A DNA stretch of 64,000 nt, from the NCBI RefSeq assembly GCF_011045125.1, contig NZ_JAAKZF010000002.1, forward strand, positions 186,001 to 250,000. Reading direction: 5' to 3'. The position numbers and the translations under genes are program-made. The notes beneath the pieces were generated by a model. That model was given only the letters and a program-made list of their open reading frames with translations. It searched no databases and was not told where the DNA came from. The DNA is from Allomesorhizobium camelthorni. Its GTDB lineage: Bacteria > Pseudomonadota > Alphaproteobacteria > Rhizobiales > Rhizobiaceae. Positions 1 through 9,226 of this stretch are shown in pieces (within the stretch, counting starts at the first letter, position 1; the number at the start of each line of letters is the position of its first letter).

Positions 1-464
1 ACGTGCACCAGTTCTTCGGTATGCTGCGTTCATTGAAGCTGAGCCGCCGTCAGGCAGTGAGGATGATCGGCCAGGATTACGCATGGCAGATCGACAATGA
101 CGCAGTCACGGCGATGCTCAACCACGCTGCCCAGGGCGAGATCCCGATCATGTGCTTTGTCGGCAATCGCGGCTGCATCCAGATCCATTCGGGGCCGGTA
201 CAGAACATCAAGGCCATGGGTCCATGGATCAACATTCTTGACGAGACATTCCACCTGCATCTGAGGACCGATCACATCGCCGAGGTGTGGGCGGTTCGCA
301 AGCCGACGAAGGACGGGCACGTCACCTCGCTCGAGGCCTATGGCGCTGACGGAAAGATGATCATCCAGTTCTTCGGCAAGCGCCATGAAGGCGAGGGCGA
401 GCGTGACGACTGGCGGTTCCTCGCCGAAAACCTGCCGCGCATTCCGCGGTCCACGGCCGCCTGA
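1..464 (+). CDS. hmuS: Hemin-degrading factor HmuS, C-terminal part (partial at left edge)
   Basis: The frame is open from the left edge, so only the last ~153 residues are present. The family is normally around 350 residues and made of two similar halves; this is the second half, recognisable from the stretch around GNRGCIQIHSG, the FHLHLR segment and the ending with FFGKRHEGE. HmuS/HemS proteins are cytoplasmic and handle or degrade haem imported by the HmuTUV transporter. It is followed after 10 nt by hmuT on the same strand, so it heads or belongs to the haem operon. Identity is by family resemblance; the upstream promoter lies outside the window. Confidence 0.9.
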   Translation, partial: VHQFFGMLRSLKLSRRQAVRMIGQDYAWQIDNDAVTAMLNHAAQGEIPIMCFVGNRGCIQIHSGPVQNIKAMGPWINILDETFHLHLRTDHIAEVWAVRKPTKDGHVTSLEAYGADGKMIIQFFGKRHEGEGERDDWRFLAENLPRIPRSTAA

Positions 465-474
465 GGAGCAAGCC

Positions 475-1368
475 ATGACGAGCTTGACGCTTTTGATGCG
501 GTGTCTTGGCGCCGTTGCGCTGGTCGCGGTTTTGGCTGCTGCGCCCGCAAAGGCCGAGGAAGGCCAAACGGTGTTTGCCGACAAGTCGCGGATCGTCTCG
601 ATCGGCGGTTCGATCACGGAGATAATCTTTGCGCTCGGCGAGGAAGGGCGGCTGATCGCTCGCGATTCGACCAGTATCTATCCCGAAGCGGCGCTGAAGC
701 TCCCCGATGTCGGCTACATGCGGGCCCTGTCGCCGGAAGGGGTCCTGTCGGTCAATCCGTCGGGCATTCTGGCGCTTGCCGGCAGCGGCCCGAAAGAGGC
801 GGTCGACGTGCTGAAGAAGGCCAGCGTCCCGTTCATCGAAGTGCCGGAGACGTTCGACAGCGAAGGCATTCTCGAAAAAATCCGGATCGTCGGAAAAGCG
901 CTCGGTACGGATGCGAAGGCCGAAGCGTTGGCGGATTCGGTCGCTGCGAAGCTCGAAGCCGCCGAAAAACTCACCGACGGCATAACCGAGCGCAAGCGGG
1001 TGCTCTTCATCCTCAGCATGCAGGGCGGCAAGATCCTGGCTTCCGGCAGCGACACGGCGGCAAACGGCATCATTTCGTTCGCCGGCGGTGTGAACGCGAC
1101 CGAAGGCTTCTCCGGCTACAAGCAGCTTTCCGACGAAGCTGCGCTGACTGCCAGGCCCGATGTCATCCTGATGATGGATCGCGGCGGCGGCGATCCTTCG
1201 GCGAATGTCGATCCGTTTGCCCATCCCGCGATTGCTTCGACACCCGCGGGCCAGGCCAAAGCGCTTATCCGCATGGACGGACAATATCTGCTCGGCTTCG
1301 GACCGCGCACCACGAATGCCATCCATGACCTCGCGGTCGCGCTTTACGGCGACCGGATCAAGGACTGA
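475..1368 (+). CDS. hmuT: Periplasmic haem-binding protein HmuT
   Basis: This 297-residue protein starts at the ATG at 475, preceded by a GAGGAG ribosome site. Residues 1-27 form a signal peptide ending AKA. The mature part is a class III (helical-hinge) substrate-binding protein with a VSIGGSITEIIFALG start. Tyr81, in the segment GYMRAL, sits where haem-binding proteins of the ShuT/HmuT group carry their axial tyrosine. It would capture haem in the periplasm and pass it to HmuU. It lies between hmuS and hmuU in one operon. Confidence 0.92.
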   Translation: MTSLTLLMRCLGAVALVAVLAAAPAKAEEGQTVFADKSRIVSIGGSITEIIFALGEEGRLIARDSTSIYPEAALKLPDVGYMRALSPEGVLSVNPSGILALAGSGPKEAVDVLKKASVPFIEVPETFDSEGILEKIRIVGKALGTDAKAEALADSVAAKLEAAEKLTDGITERKRVLFILSMQGGKILASGSDTAANGIISFAGGVNATEGFSGYKQLSDEAALTARPDVILMMDRGGGDPSANVDPFAHPAIASTPAGQAKALIRMDGQYLLGFGPRTTNAIHDLAVALYGDRIKD

Positions 1369-1379
1369 TCGGACAGAAT

Positions 1380-2486
1380 GTGACCGACCATGCGGCCGCC
1401 GGCCCGTTCGGCCTTATGAAAAACCGCGCGACCGACGGCGACCGTTCGGGGCGCGCCAGGCTTGTGATCGCGGCGCTGTGTGTGGTGCTCGCGCTGACGG
1501 TGCTGTTCAGCCTGGCGTCAGGCGCATCCGACGCATCCGCCTTCGCCGTGGCGCGCGACTGGCTGTTTCCGTCATCGTCACCGGCCGACGCTCTTTCGGC
1601 GCGAGATCGCATCATCGTCTATGACATTCGCCTGCCGCGCGTCGCTCTTGGCGTTCTGATCGGCGCCGCGCTCGCCGTATCGGGCGCTGTGATGCAGGGC
1701 CTGTTTCGTAACCCGCTCGCCGATCCCGGCATTGTCGGCGTTTCGAATGGCGCGAGCCTTGGCGCGGTCTCAGTGATCGTGCTCGGCGGCACGGTGCTCG
1801 CGCCGCTGACCGGCTTGCTTGGCATCTACGCGTTGCCGACTGCTGCTTTCCTGGGCGGACTTGCCGTGACGCTGGTGCTCTACCGCGTTTCAACGCGGCG
1901 CGGCCAGACATCCGTCGCCACCATGCTGCTTGCCGGCATCGCGCTGGGCGCCATGGCGCTGGCGTTGACCGGCATGCTGATATTCATGGCCGACGACCGG
2001 CAGCTGCGCGACCTGACGTTCTGGCAGCTCGGCTCGCTCGCCGGCGCCACATGGGGCAAGATAGCGGCGGCGGGGCCGATCATCGCGCTGGGCCTGGCCG
2101 TCTCGCCCTTCCTGGCGCGCGGGCTGAATGCCCTGTCGCTCGGCGAGGCGACGGCAAATCATCTCGGAATTCCGGTGCAGCGGCTTAAATATGTGGCAAT
2201 CGTCGCGGTAGCCGCGGCTACCGGCGCGTCGGTCGCCGTCAGCGGCGGCATCGGTTTCATCGGCATCGTCGTGCCGCATCTGCTTCGCCTGCTGATCGGG
2301 CCGGACAACCGCTATCTGCTGCCAGCCTCAGCGCTTCTCGGCGCTTCGCTGCTACTGCTCGCCGACGCCGTCAGCCGCACGATCGTCGCGCCTGCCGAAC
2401 TGCCAATCGGCATCATCACGGCGGCCGTTGGCGGTCCGTTCTTCCTGTGGATATTGCTGCGCAAGCGCGGCATCGTCGACCTCTGA
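1380..2486 (+). CDS. hmuU: Haem ABC transporter permease HmuU
   Basis: A 368-residue polytopic inner-membrane protein of the FecCD/BtuC family, with about ten hydrophobic segments and the family motif NPLADPGIVGVSNGA around residues 110-125. I placed the start at the GTG at 1380, 11 nt after hmuT. An in-frame ATG at 1416 is an alternative, because neither has a strong ribosome site. It forms the membrane channel through which HmuV-powered haem import runs. Confidence 0.92.
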   Translation: MTDHAAAGPFGLMKNRATDGDRSGRARLVIAALCVVLALTVLFSLASGASDASAFAVARDWLFPSSSPADALSARDRIIVYDIRLPRVALGVLIGAALAVSGAVMQGLFRNPLADPGIVGVSNGASLGAVSVIVLGGTVLAPLTGLLGIYALPTAAFLGGLAVTLVLYRVSTRRGQTSVATMLLAGIALGAMALALTGMLIFMADDRQLRDLTFWQLGSLAGATWGKIAAAGPIIALGLAVSPFLARGLNALSLGEATANHLGIPVQRLKYVAIVAVAAATGASVAVSGGIGFIGIVVPHLLRLLIGPDNRYLLPASALLGASLLLLADAVSRTIVAPAELPIGIITAAVGGPFFLWILLRKRGIVDL

Positions 2487-2495
2487 GGCCGCCCG

Positions 2496-3287
2496 ATGAT
2501 TGAAGCACGCAACATCTCGGTATCGATTGGCCGCAAGCGGATAATCGCCGATGTCGACTTCGAGATCCGGCCAGGGGAGATGGCCGCCATTGTCGGTCCC
2601 AACGGCTCAGGCAAGACCACCTTCCTGAAAGCGGTTTCAGGCGATCTGCCTTATACAGGCAATATCAGCATCAACGGCAGGGACATCGCCGCGATGAAAC
2701 CCTGGCAGGCGGCGGCGATGCGCGCCGTGCTGCCGCAGGCGACCGCGCTTTCCTTCCCGTTCACCGTGCACGAGGTCGTAAAACTCGGCCTGACCGGCGG
2801 GCGTTCGGGCGTGCTTCCGGGCGAGGACGAAAGGCTGCCCGACCGTGCGCTAGCTCGCGTCGATCTCGACGGCTTTGCCGGCCGCTTCTACCAGGAACTC
2901 TCCGGCGGCGAGCAGCAGCGCGTCCAGCTTGCGCGCGTGCTCTGCCAGGTCTGGGCGCCGGTGCTCGACGGCAGCCCGCGCTACCTGCTTCTCGACGAGC
3001 CGGTTTCCAGCCTTGATATCAAGCATCAGCTCATCATCATGAACATCGCGCGCGATTTCGCACGGCGTGGCGGGGGCGTGGTGGCGATCCTGCACGACCT
3101 CAATCTGGCGGCGATGTTTGCCGACCGCATCTTCGTCATGCATCGCGGGGGCCTGGCCGCTGCCGGCTCGCCGCAATCCGTGCTGAGCGACGAGCTGATC
3201 TCAAGGGTGTTCGAGTGCCGGTTGAAGGTCGGGGCGTTGCCCGCCGGAAACACGCCGTTCGTGTTGCCGCAGTCGGCGGCGCTTTAG
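2496..3287 (+). CDS. hmuV: Haem ABC transporter ATP-binding protein HmuV
   Basis: A 263-residue ABC ATPase. Walker A is GPNGSGKTT near residues 33-41, the signature is LSGGEQQRVQLARVL, Walker B is YLLLDEP and the switch histidine lies in ILHDLN. The insertion containing VWAPVLDGSPRYLLL before Walker B is typical of HmuV proteins. The gene follows hmuU after 9 nt and completes the HmuTUV importer. The operon meets rirA tail to tail, with stops 1 nt apart. Confidence 0.93.
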   Translation: MIEARNISVSIGRKRIIADVDFEIRPGEMAAIVGPNGSGKTTFLKAVSGDLPYTGNISINGRDIAAMKPWQAAAMRAVLPQATALSFPFTVHEVVKLGLTGGRSGVLPGEDERLPDRALARVDLDGFAGRFYQELSGGEQQRVQLARVLCQVWAPVLDGSPRYLLLDEPVSSLDIKHQLIIMNIARDFARRGGGVVAILHDLNLAAMFADRIFVMHRGGLAAAGSPQSVLSDELISRVFECRLKVGALPAGNTPFVLPQSAAL

Positions 3288-3288
3288 C

Positions 3289-3759
3289 TTAAGCCGCCGA
3301 AGCGGGGGCGGGCCGCTCCGGCAGGAAATCGATGCCGAGTCGTGTGCGCATGTCCTGCTTCGATGCGACAAGGTCGGCGATCGAATGGCGCGCCAGCACT
3401 GCGAAAAACGCGTTCAGCGCCTCGCGCAGCGCCGCATTCAGCCCGCAGCTGTCGACCAGCGGGCATTCGGCAGCGTCGGTCTCGAAGCACTCGGCCATGG
3501 CGAAACTCTCTTCGGTCACGCGCACGACGTCGAACAGGCTGATCGTCTCGGCCGGCCTGCCGAGCCGTACGCCGCCATTGCGGCCGCGCACCGTTTCGAC
3601 AAGGCCATGTTCGACGAGCGGCTGCAGGATCTTGAACAGGAAGAGCTCCGACACCGAATAGGAGCTGGCGATCTCCGGAATCCGGCTGAGTCGGCCTTCA
3701 TTGACCGCGCAATACATCAGAATGCGCATGGCATAGTTGGTCTGGCGGGTTAGCCGCAT
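3289..3759 (-). CDS. rirA: Rrf2-family iron-responsive regulator RirA
   Basis: A 156-residue Rrf2 protein starting MRLTRQTNYAMRILMYCAVN, with a winged helix in the first ~75 residues. It has cysteines at positions 91, 99 and 105 with C-x7-C-x5-C spacing, the arrangement known for the 4Fe-4S-binding cysteines of rhizobial RirA. RirA represses iron-uptake genes in iron-replete cells, and the adjacent haem operon is a plausible target. The ORF extends further upstream, but the ATG at 3759 matches the family N-terminus. An Irr-type box lies 47 nt upstream. Confidence 0.93.
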   Translation of the reverse strand: MRLTRQTNYAMRILMYCAVNEGRLSRIPEIASSYSVSELFLFKILQPLVEHGLVETVRGRNGGVRLGRPAETISLFDVVRVTEESFAMAECFETDAAECPLVDSCGLNAALREALNAFFAVLARHSIADLVASKQDMRTRLGIDFLPERPAPASAA

Positions 3760-3805
3760 CGTCGTTCCTTCGCAAAGCAGTGCTTCACCTGAATATGGCC
3801 TATAG

Positions 3806-3822
3806 TTTGGAATAATTCCAGA
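3806..3822. promoter_or_regulatory. Candidate Irr (iron control element) box upstream of rirA
   Basis: The sequence TTTGGAATAATTCCAGA fits the iron control element consensus TTTRGAAYNRTTCYAAA (recalled from published rhizobial Irr motifs) at 16 of 17 positions. Its core TGGAAT-A-ATTCCA is a perfect inverted repeat. It lies 47 nt upstream of the rirA start, where it could control rirA in response to haem and iron through Irr. The match is seen directly; binding is inference. Confidence 0.65.
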
Positions 3823-3828
3823 CAAGAG

Positions 3829-3855
3829 TGATCACAAACATGACAAATGTGATCA
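3829..3855. promoter_or_regulatory. 27-bp inverted repeat between rirA and a GNAT gene
   Basis: Perfect 7-bp arms TGATCAC (3829-3835) and GTGATCA (3849-3855) flank a 13-nt spacer. Each arm contains the palindrome TGATCA. The repeat is in the divergent intergenic region, 7 nt beyond the Irr-type box, so it could be an operator for either gene. It does not match a regulator motif I can name. Confidence 0.4.
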
Positions 3856-3999
3856 TGTTTACACCCGAAGTGGTGGAGACGACCTTCTCCTCTCGACATT
3901 GGGAGAGAACCGGCGCGATCTTGCAATTCATGCTGCAGTGCACAACATATGGCCGTGTCGATCGTCGTCGACTCTGGGAGGACCCATGAGGACTACGAC

Positions 4000-4539
4000 A
4001 TGCAATCGCCCTTCACCACTTTTCCGCCAGGCACGATCCGGCAACTCAGGCCCTCGGACCTGCCGCGGTTTCGCGACCATCTGCTGAGGCTGGATTCGGA
4101 AAGCCGCCGCGACCGGTTCAATGGCATGGCGGACGACAATTACGTGGCGTCCTATGCGGAGCGCTGTTTTGCCCAGGGCACGACCGTCATAGGTTATGTC
4201 GAAGGCGACAAGGTTCTGGGTGCCGCCGAACTGCACGAGCGCCCGGAACTGCCCGAGCCGACCGGCGAGATCGCCTTCAGCGTCGAACGCAAATTGCAGC
4301 ATATGGGCATAGGCCGGCGGCTGTTCGAACGGCTTATCGGCAATGCCCGCGGTCTCGGCTACACCAAGCTCAGGGTCACCACCCACCCGCACAATGAGGC
4401 GATGAAGGCGCTGGCCCGCCGCTTCGACGCGATGCTATCCTTCGAGGAAGGCGAAACCGTCGGCGTCATCGACCTCGATCCGCCTGTTGCCGGCAGGCGT
4501 GGATTCTTTATGTCTCCAGCGGAGCGCATGTTCACCTGA
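4000..4539 (+). CDS. GNAT family N-acetyltransferase
   Basis: This 179-residue protein has the GNAT acetyl-CoA-binding loop: the stretch HMGIGRRLFERLIGNARGLG matches Q/RxxGxG/A followed by an amphipathic helix. The substrate cannot be inferred. I chose the ATG at 4000, which follows GAGGA at a normal distance; an in-frame ATG at 3949 would add 17 residues. It is divergent from rirA and convergent with the tct operon. Confidence 0.8.
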   Translation: MQSPFTTFPPGTIRQLRPSDLPRFRDHLLRLDSESRRDRFNGMADDNYVASYAERCFAQGTTVIGYVEGDKVLGAAELHERPELPEPTGEIAFSVERKLQHMGIGRRLFERLIGNARGLGYTKLRVTTHPHNEAMKALARRFDAMLSFEEGETVGVIDLDPPVAGRRGFFMSPAERMFT

Positions 4540-4560
4540 GCCTGGCAGGCTTGCCGGAAA

Positions 4561-6069
4561 TCAGCTTTCCTCGACGAAGACCTCTTCGCGCTTCTTTCTG
4601 ACTGCCGGCAGGAAGACGACGACCAGCACGGCAAGCGCGATGAAGAGCAGCGTGGCGCTGATCGGCCGGGTCACGAAGACGCTCGGATCGCCGCGCGAGA
4701 TGATCATCGCGCGCCGCAGGTTCTCTTCGAGCAGGGGGCCGAGCACGAAGCCCAGGAGCAACGGCGCCGGTTCGCAGCGAAGCTTTACCAGCGCATAGCC
4801 GAGTATTCCGAAGAAGGCGACCGAGTAAAGGTCGTAGACGTTCGAATTGACGCTGTAGACGCCGATCGAGCAGAAACCCATGATGATTGGGAAAAGCACG
4901 TAATAGGGGATCGTGAGCAACTTCACCCAGAGCCCGATCAATGGCAGGTTGAGCACGATCAGCATCAAATTGCCGATCCACATCGAGGCGATGATGCCCC
5001 AGAATAGGGCCGGCTGTTCGGTCGCGACGTTGGGGCCGGGCACGATGCCCTGGATGATCATCGCGCCGATCATCAGCGCCATGACCGGATTGGCAGGGAT
5101 GCCCAGCGTCAGAAGCGGAATGAAGGAGGTCTGCGCGCCCGCATTATTGGCCGATTCCGGCCCGGCGACGCCCTCGATGGCGCCCTTGCCGAATTCCTCC
5201 GGATGTTTGGAAACGCGCTTTTCGACGGTATAAGAGGCAAATGAGGCGAGGATAGCGCCGCCACCGGGCAGGATTCCGAGCGCGGAGCCAAGCGCCGTGC
5301 CGCGCAAAATCGGCGCGACCATGCGCCGCCAGTCGTCGCGGGTCGGCATCAGGCCGGTAACGCTTTTGATCAGGACCGTCCGCTCGTGCTCATCCTCCAG
5401 ATTGCGCAGGATTTCGGCGATGCCGAACACGCCGACGGCCACCGCGACGAAGTTCAGCCCGTCCGAATATTCGCGGATGCCGAGGTTGAACCGCGGCGCG
5501 CCGCTGTAGATGTCGGTTCCGACGAGTCCGAGAAGCAAGCCAAGGACCACCATGGCTAGCGCCTTGATGATGGACCCGTGCGCCAGCGCCACCGACGAGA
5601 CCAGGCCGACCACCATCAGCGAAAAATACTCGGCCGCGCCGAACTGGAGGGCAATCGCGGTCAGCGGCGGCGCAAGCAGCGCGACGAGAAAGGTAGAGAC
5701 GGTGCCTGCGAAGAAGGAGCCGATGGCGGCGACGGCAAGCGCAGCGCCGGCGCGGCCCTTTCGCGCCATCTGGTAGCCGTCGATTGCTGTGACGGCCGAC
5801 GAGGATTCGCCGGGCAGGTTGATCAGGATAGCGGTCGTCGACCCGCCATACTGCGCGCCGTAATAGATGCCGGCGAGCATGATCAGCGAGGAAACCGGAT
5901 CGCCGATCTGAAAGGTGATCGGCAACAGCATCGCGATCGTGGCGGTCGGGCCAATTCCCGGCAGCACGCCGATCAGCGTGCCGAGCAGCACGCCCATCAG
6001 GCAAAAGCCGAGATTGAAGAGCGTGGTGGCTGTACTGAAGCCGAGTGAAAGATTGTCGAAAAGGTCCAT
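4561..6069 (-). CDS. tctA: Tripartite tricarboxylate transporter, large membrane subunit TctA
   Basis: A 502-residue, strongly hydrophobic protein with family-typical segments GTLIGVLPGIGPTATIAMLLP near the N-terminus and the second glycine-rich repeat GILPGGGAILASFASYTVEK in the middle. TctA proteins have about 12 membrane spans and form the channel of TTT transporters, which import carboxylates using an ion gradient and a periplasmic binding protein. The start follows an AGGAG site and lies 11 nt after tctB. Last gene of tctC-tctB-tctA; the exact substrate is unknown. Confidence 0.92.
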   Translation of the reverse strand: MDLFDNLSLGFSTATTLFNLGFCLMGVLLGTLIGVLPGIGPTATIAMLLPITFQIGDPVSSLIMLAGIYYGAQYGGSTTAILINLPGESSSAVTAIDGYQMARKGRAGAALAVAAIGSFFAGTVSTFLVALLAPPLTAIALQFGAAEYFSLMVVGLVSSVALAHGSIIKALAMVVLGLLLGLVGTDIYSGAPRFNLGIREYSDGLNFVAVAVGVFGIAEILRNLEDEHERTVLIKSVTGLMPTRDDWRRMVAPILRGTALGSALGILPGGGAILASFASYTVEKRVSKHPEEFGKGAIEGVAGPESANNAGAQTSFIPLLTLGIPANPVMALMIGAMIIQGIVPGPNVATEQPALFWGIIASMWIGNLMLIVLNLPLIGLWVKLLTIPYYVLFPIIMGFCSIGVYSVNSNVYDLYSVAFFGILGYALVKLRCEPAPLLLGFVLGPLLEENLRRAMIISRGDPSVFVTRPISATLLFIALAVLVVVFLPAVRKKREEVFVEES

Positions 6070-6080
6070 CGTGGCGGCTC

Positions 6081-6527
6081 CTACAGCCAGGGGCCGAAAA
6101 GGCGGAAGGGCAGGCCAAGAGCCTGCACGAAAACGAATGCCGTGAAGACCGTGAGCGCCGCCGACAGGAGGACGGCTGGAACGAGCCGCATCTTCGCCGA
6201 CGCGAAGGAGGCGATCAGCGCGGTGAAGAAGATCGCAGGCACGAAACCCAGGCCACGGACCGTCAATCCGAAGAAGATCGGCGCGGGCAGGATGAGGACG
6301 ATACCGCGCCAGGCAATCGCGCCGACCGGCTCACCCCCCACGCGAAACGCGTAGCCGATGATAACGAGACCCAAAAGAATCAGGATCGAGGCGAGGCCGA
6401 GCGGGAAGAAGCCCGGTCCCATGCGGAAGGCGCTGCCGATCTCGAGATTGAGCGATTGCCAGGCGAAGAACGCGCCCAGCGCCACGAAAATCGTGCCGCA
6501 AAGCGCATTTGGACGGTCGACGGCCAT
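6081..6527 (-). CDS. tctB: Tripartite tricarboxylate transporter, small membrane subunit TctB
   Basis: About 148 residues with four hydrophobic segments, as expected for TctB (DUF1468). GGAGGAG at 6534-6540 points to the ATG at 6527 (MAVDRPN) as the start. Two in-frame ATGs at 6533 and 6542 overlap the ribosome site and are less likely. It is the small partner of TctA in the inner membrane. The poor conservation of the family makes length, topology and position the main evidence. Confidence 0.85.
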   Translation of the reverse strand: MAVDRPNALCGTIFVALGAFFAWQSLNLEIGSAFRMGPGFFPLGLASILILLGLVIIGYAFRVGGEPVGAIAWRGIVLILPAPIFFGLTVRGLGFVPAIFFTALIASFASAKMRLVPAVLLSAALTVFTAFVFVQALGLPFRLFGPWL

Positions 6528-6625
6528 GCTCATCTCCTCCATTCAGTCCGGATGCAATGTGATCGCGCCGCCGCTCGCCGCTGCCGGAGGAAAGCGGGGT
6601 ACCATAGGCGCCCCGCCCGACACCA

Positions 6626-7603
6626 TCAATCAGCGTATTGGCCGGCAGCGTCGATAACCGGCTTCCAGCGCGCGATTTCACTTTCGAGCTTGGCCTTTAG
6701 CGCTTCGGGAGTAGCATCGGGTTCAGACGACGGCTTGGTGCCGAGTTCGGCGAAACGGGCAGCGACATTCTCGTCCTTGAGCGCGACCTGCAGTGACTTC
6801 GAGAGGCGGTCAACGATGTCGGCCTGCGTGCCCTTCGGCGCGTAGAGGCCGTGCCAGATGCCGAACTCCATGCCGGTCAGACCGCCTTCTGCGGTCGTGG
6901 GTACGTCGGGCAGGACGTCGAGACGCTCAGGGGTGGTAACGGCATAGGCTTTCACGGTGCCGGCCTGGATCTGCTTGGTCGTGTTGGTGGTCTGGTCGCA
7001 CATGATGTCGACCTGGCCGCCAAGCAGATCGGTCATCGCCGGGCCGGTGCCCTTGTAGGGGACGGTGACAAGCGGGGTGCCGATCGCGCTCATGAACAGC
7101 ATGCCGCACAAATGAGAGGCCGCGCCGATGCCGGCGTTGGCGACCGTGACCTTGTCGGCGTTGGCCTTGGCGTAATCTACGAGTTCGGCCAAAGTGTCGG
7201 CTTCCATGTCTTTCTTGGCAAGGATCGTCATCGGAACCTCGGTGACGAGGCCGATATATTCGAAGGCGTTCAGCGTGTCGTAAGGCAGGTTGCGGTAGAG
7301 CGTCGCGCTGGTCGCCATGCCGATGTGGTAGAGCAGCAGCGTGTAGCCATCGGGTTCGGCATCCGCCACGCGCTTGGCGCCGAGCGTGCCGCCCGCGCCG
7401 CCGACATTTTCGACGAGCACCTGCTGGCCGAGATCCTTGGACATCGCTTCGGCGACGAGGCGCGTGACGGTATCGGTCGGCCCGCCCGCCGAAAACGGCA
7501 CCACGACGGTGATGGTGCGTTCCGGATAGGCCTGCGCGCCCGCGGCGAACGAATAGAGCGTAACGGCTGCGGCCGCTGCCAGAGCGGCGATGAGCTTCTT
7601 CAT
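6626..7603 (-). CDS. tctC: Tripartite tricarboxylate transporter substrate-binding protein (Bug/TctC)
   Basis: A 325-residue periplasmic protein with a signal peptide at residues 1-25 ending AAGAQA. It shows the Bug-family pattern YPERTITVVVPFSAGGPTDT directly after the signal, and LPYDTLNAFEYIGLV further on. Bug proteins bind small carboxylates; the ligand is not predictable here. It is transcribed first in tctCBA, with GGAGG just before the ATG. Confidence 0.92.
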   Translation of the reverse strand: MKKLIAALAAAAAVTLYSFAAGAQAYPERTITVVVPFSAGGPTDTVTRLVAEAMSKDLGQQVLVENVGGAGGTLGAKRVADAEPDGYTLLLYHIGMATSATLYRNLPYDTLNAFEYIGLVTEVPMTILAKKDMEADTLAELVDYAKANADKVTVANAGIGAASHLCGMLFMSAIGTPLVTVPYKGTGPAMTDLLGGQVDIMCDQTTNTTKQIQAGTVKAYAVTTPERLDVLPDVPTTAEGGLTGMEFGIWHGLYAPKGTQADIVDRLSKSLQVALKDENVAARFAELGTKPSSEPDATPEALKAKLESEIARWKPVIDAAGQYAD

Positions 7604-7862
7604 CGTGAATTCCTCCCAAAACTATCGTTCCGCCGGCGCAGGAATCTTCCCCCGTCGCCGAATGCGGATGCTGCATAAAATAGACCGCCCCGGCAGATTG
7701 CAACTGTCCAGCACGCTGCCCCTACGAAAGGCCGAGAGATTTCTCGGCGCAAACGCTGAATGAACTGTTCCTGCCTCGCGGAGACCTTCATCGCTCAGCC
7801 GGCGTGTAAATGTCCGGCGAGGACACTAGGTTGGCGATGGAGGCCAGCAGGGAGTACCGCGG

Positions 7863-9167
7863 ATGTCTTCGACCGGATATGATGCGCCCATCGGAGCGGC
7901 GATTGGTTTCAGCGCCGACGACGCCGCCAAGCTCGCTGCGCTGCGGCGCACCAAGTTCATCGCCACCGGCGCACTCGCGCTCTGCGTCGCGGTCTTCGCG
8001 ATCACCAAATATTTCCAGCCAATCCTGCCCTGGCTGGGCTTCGTCGCGGCATTCGCCGAGGCGGCGACGATCGGCGGCCTCGCGGACTGGTATGCGGTGG
8101 TGGCGCTGTTCAGGCGGCCGCTCGGCCTGCCGATCCCGCACACGGCCATCATCCCGGAAAACCAAAGCCGCATCGCCGACAATCTCGGCCGCTTCATCGA
8201 GGTCAATTTTCTGGCGCCCGGCCCGGTGCGGGAAAAGCTGAACGAGGTGGATTTCGCTGCGCTCGTCGCCGACTGGCTGTCCGATCCGGAGCGCGCGGCC
8301 GGCCTGTCGCGCTTCGTCGCGCGGCTTGTGCCGCAGACCCTGTCGGCCGTCGAGCGGTCCGGCCTGCGCGACTTCGTTACACAAAGAATTGTCGAGCAGG
8401 TCGAGAAGGTGCCGGTCGCGCCATTGGCCGCCGAGTTGCTGTCGGCCTTCACCGACGACCGCCGCCATCAGAAACTGTTCGACGAGTTCACCAAGGTCGT
8501 TGGGAGATTCCTTGCCGACGACGAGGCGCTGGCCGCGATGCGCGAGAAAATCCGCGAGGAACTGCCTACGGTGTTCAATCTGTTTCGCGCCGATGCCTAT
8601 CTCCTGAAGAAGATCGTCGCTTCGGCCGGCTTGCTGCTGGAGGAAGTGCGGACCGATCCGCACCATCCGATGCGGCAGGAATTTGACCATTTCGTGCTCA
8701 ATTTCCTCGAAAAGCTGCGCAGGTCCAAGGATTACGCCAAACGTGCGGAGAAGCTGAAGCGCGATTTCCTGGCGCGGCCCGAACTCCGCGAGCTTGCGCA
8801 AGACATGTGGGAGAGCCTGCGCTCCGTCATCGAGCATGACGCCAGTGCGCCCAAATCGATGATCCGCGAGCATCTCGCCGGGATGTTCGTCGAAGTGGGA
8901 CGGCATCTCGCGAGCGACCGGAAAATCCGCGCCGACATGAACCAGGGTTTCGTCGTCGCGCTGGCTTCCTTCGTCGAGAGCCAGAAAAGCGGCGTATCGG
9001 GCTTCGTCGCCGACCAGGTCAAGAGTTGGGATCTGGCGCAGCTCACGCGGTTGATTGAAATGAATATCGGCCGCGACCTGCAATATATCCGATTTAACGG
9101 CATGCTGATCGGCGGCATCGCCGGGCTGATGCTCTATGTCGGCGAGCTGCTTTTCCTGGCGAATTGA
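7863..9167 (+). CDS. DUF445 family membrane protein (YjiN-like)
   Basis: A 434-residue protein with two N-terminal hydrophobic segments (about residues 32-75, including the conserved GGLADWYAVVALFRRPLG), a long charged helical middle, and a C-terminal hydrophobic segment at IGGIAGLMLYVGELLFL. This is the organisation of DUF445/YjiN proteins, whose function is not established. It diverges from tctC and overlaps the frame upstream of the phasin gene by a few bases. Confidence 0.85.
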   Translation: MSSTGYDAPIGAAIGFSADDAAKLAALRRTKFIATGALALCVAVFAITKYFQPILPWLGFVAAFAEAATIGGLADWYAVVALFRRPLGLPIPHTAIIPENQSRIADNLGRFIEVNFLAPGPVREKLNEVDFAALVADWLSDPERAAGLSRFVARLVPQTLSAVERSGLRDFVTQRIVEQVEKVPVAPLAAELLSAFTDDRRHQKLFDEFTKVVGRFLADDEALAAMREKIREELPTVFNLFRADAYLLKKIVASAGLLLEEVRTDPHHPMRQEFDHFVLNFLEKLRRSKDYAKRAEKLKRDFLARPELRELAQDMWESLRSVIEHDASAPKSMIREHLAGMFVEVGRHLASDRKIRADMNQGFVVALASFVESQKSGVSGFVADQVKSWDLAQLTRLIEMNIGRDLQYIRFNGMLIGGIAGLMLYVGELLFLAN

Positions 9168-9226
9168 CCCGGCCGGGCAAAGCTCTATTCTCGTTTCGTA
9201 ACGCCCGCGCGGCAAGGGAGAGAGCC

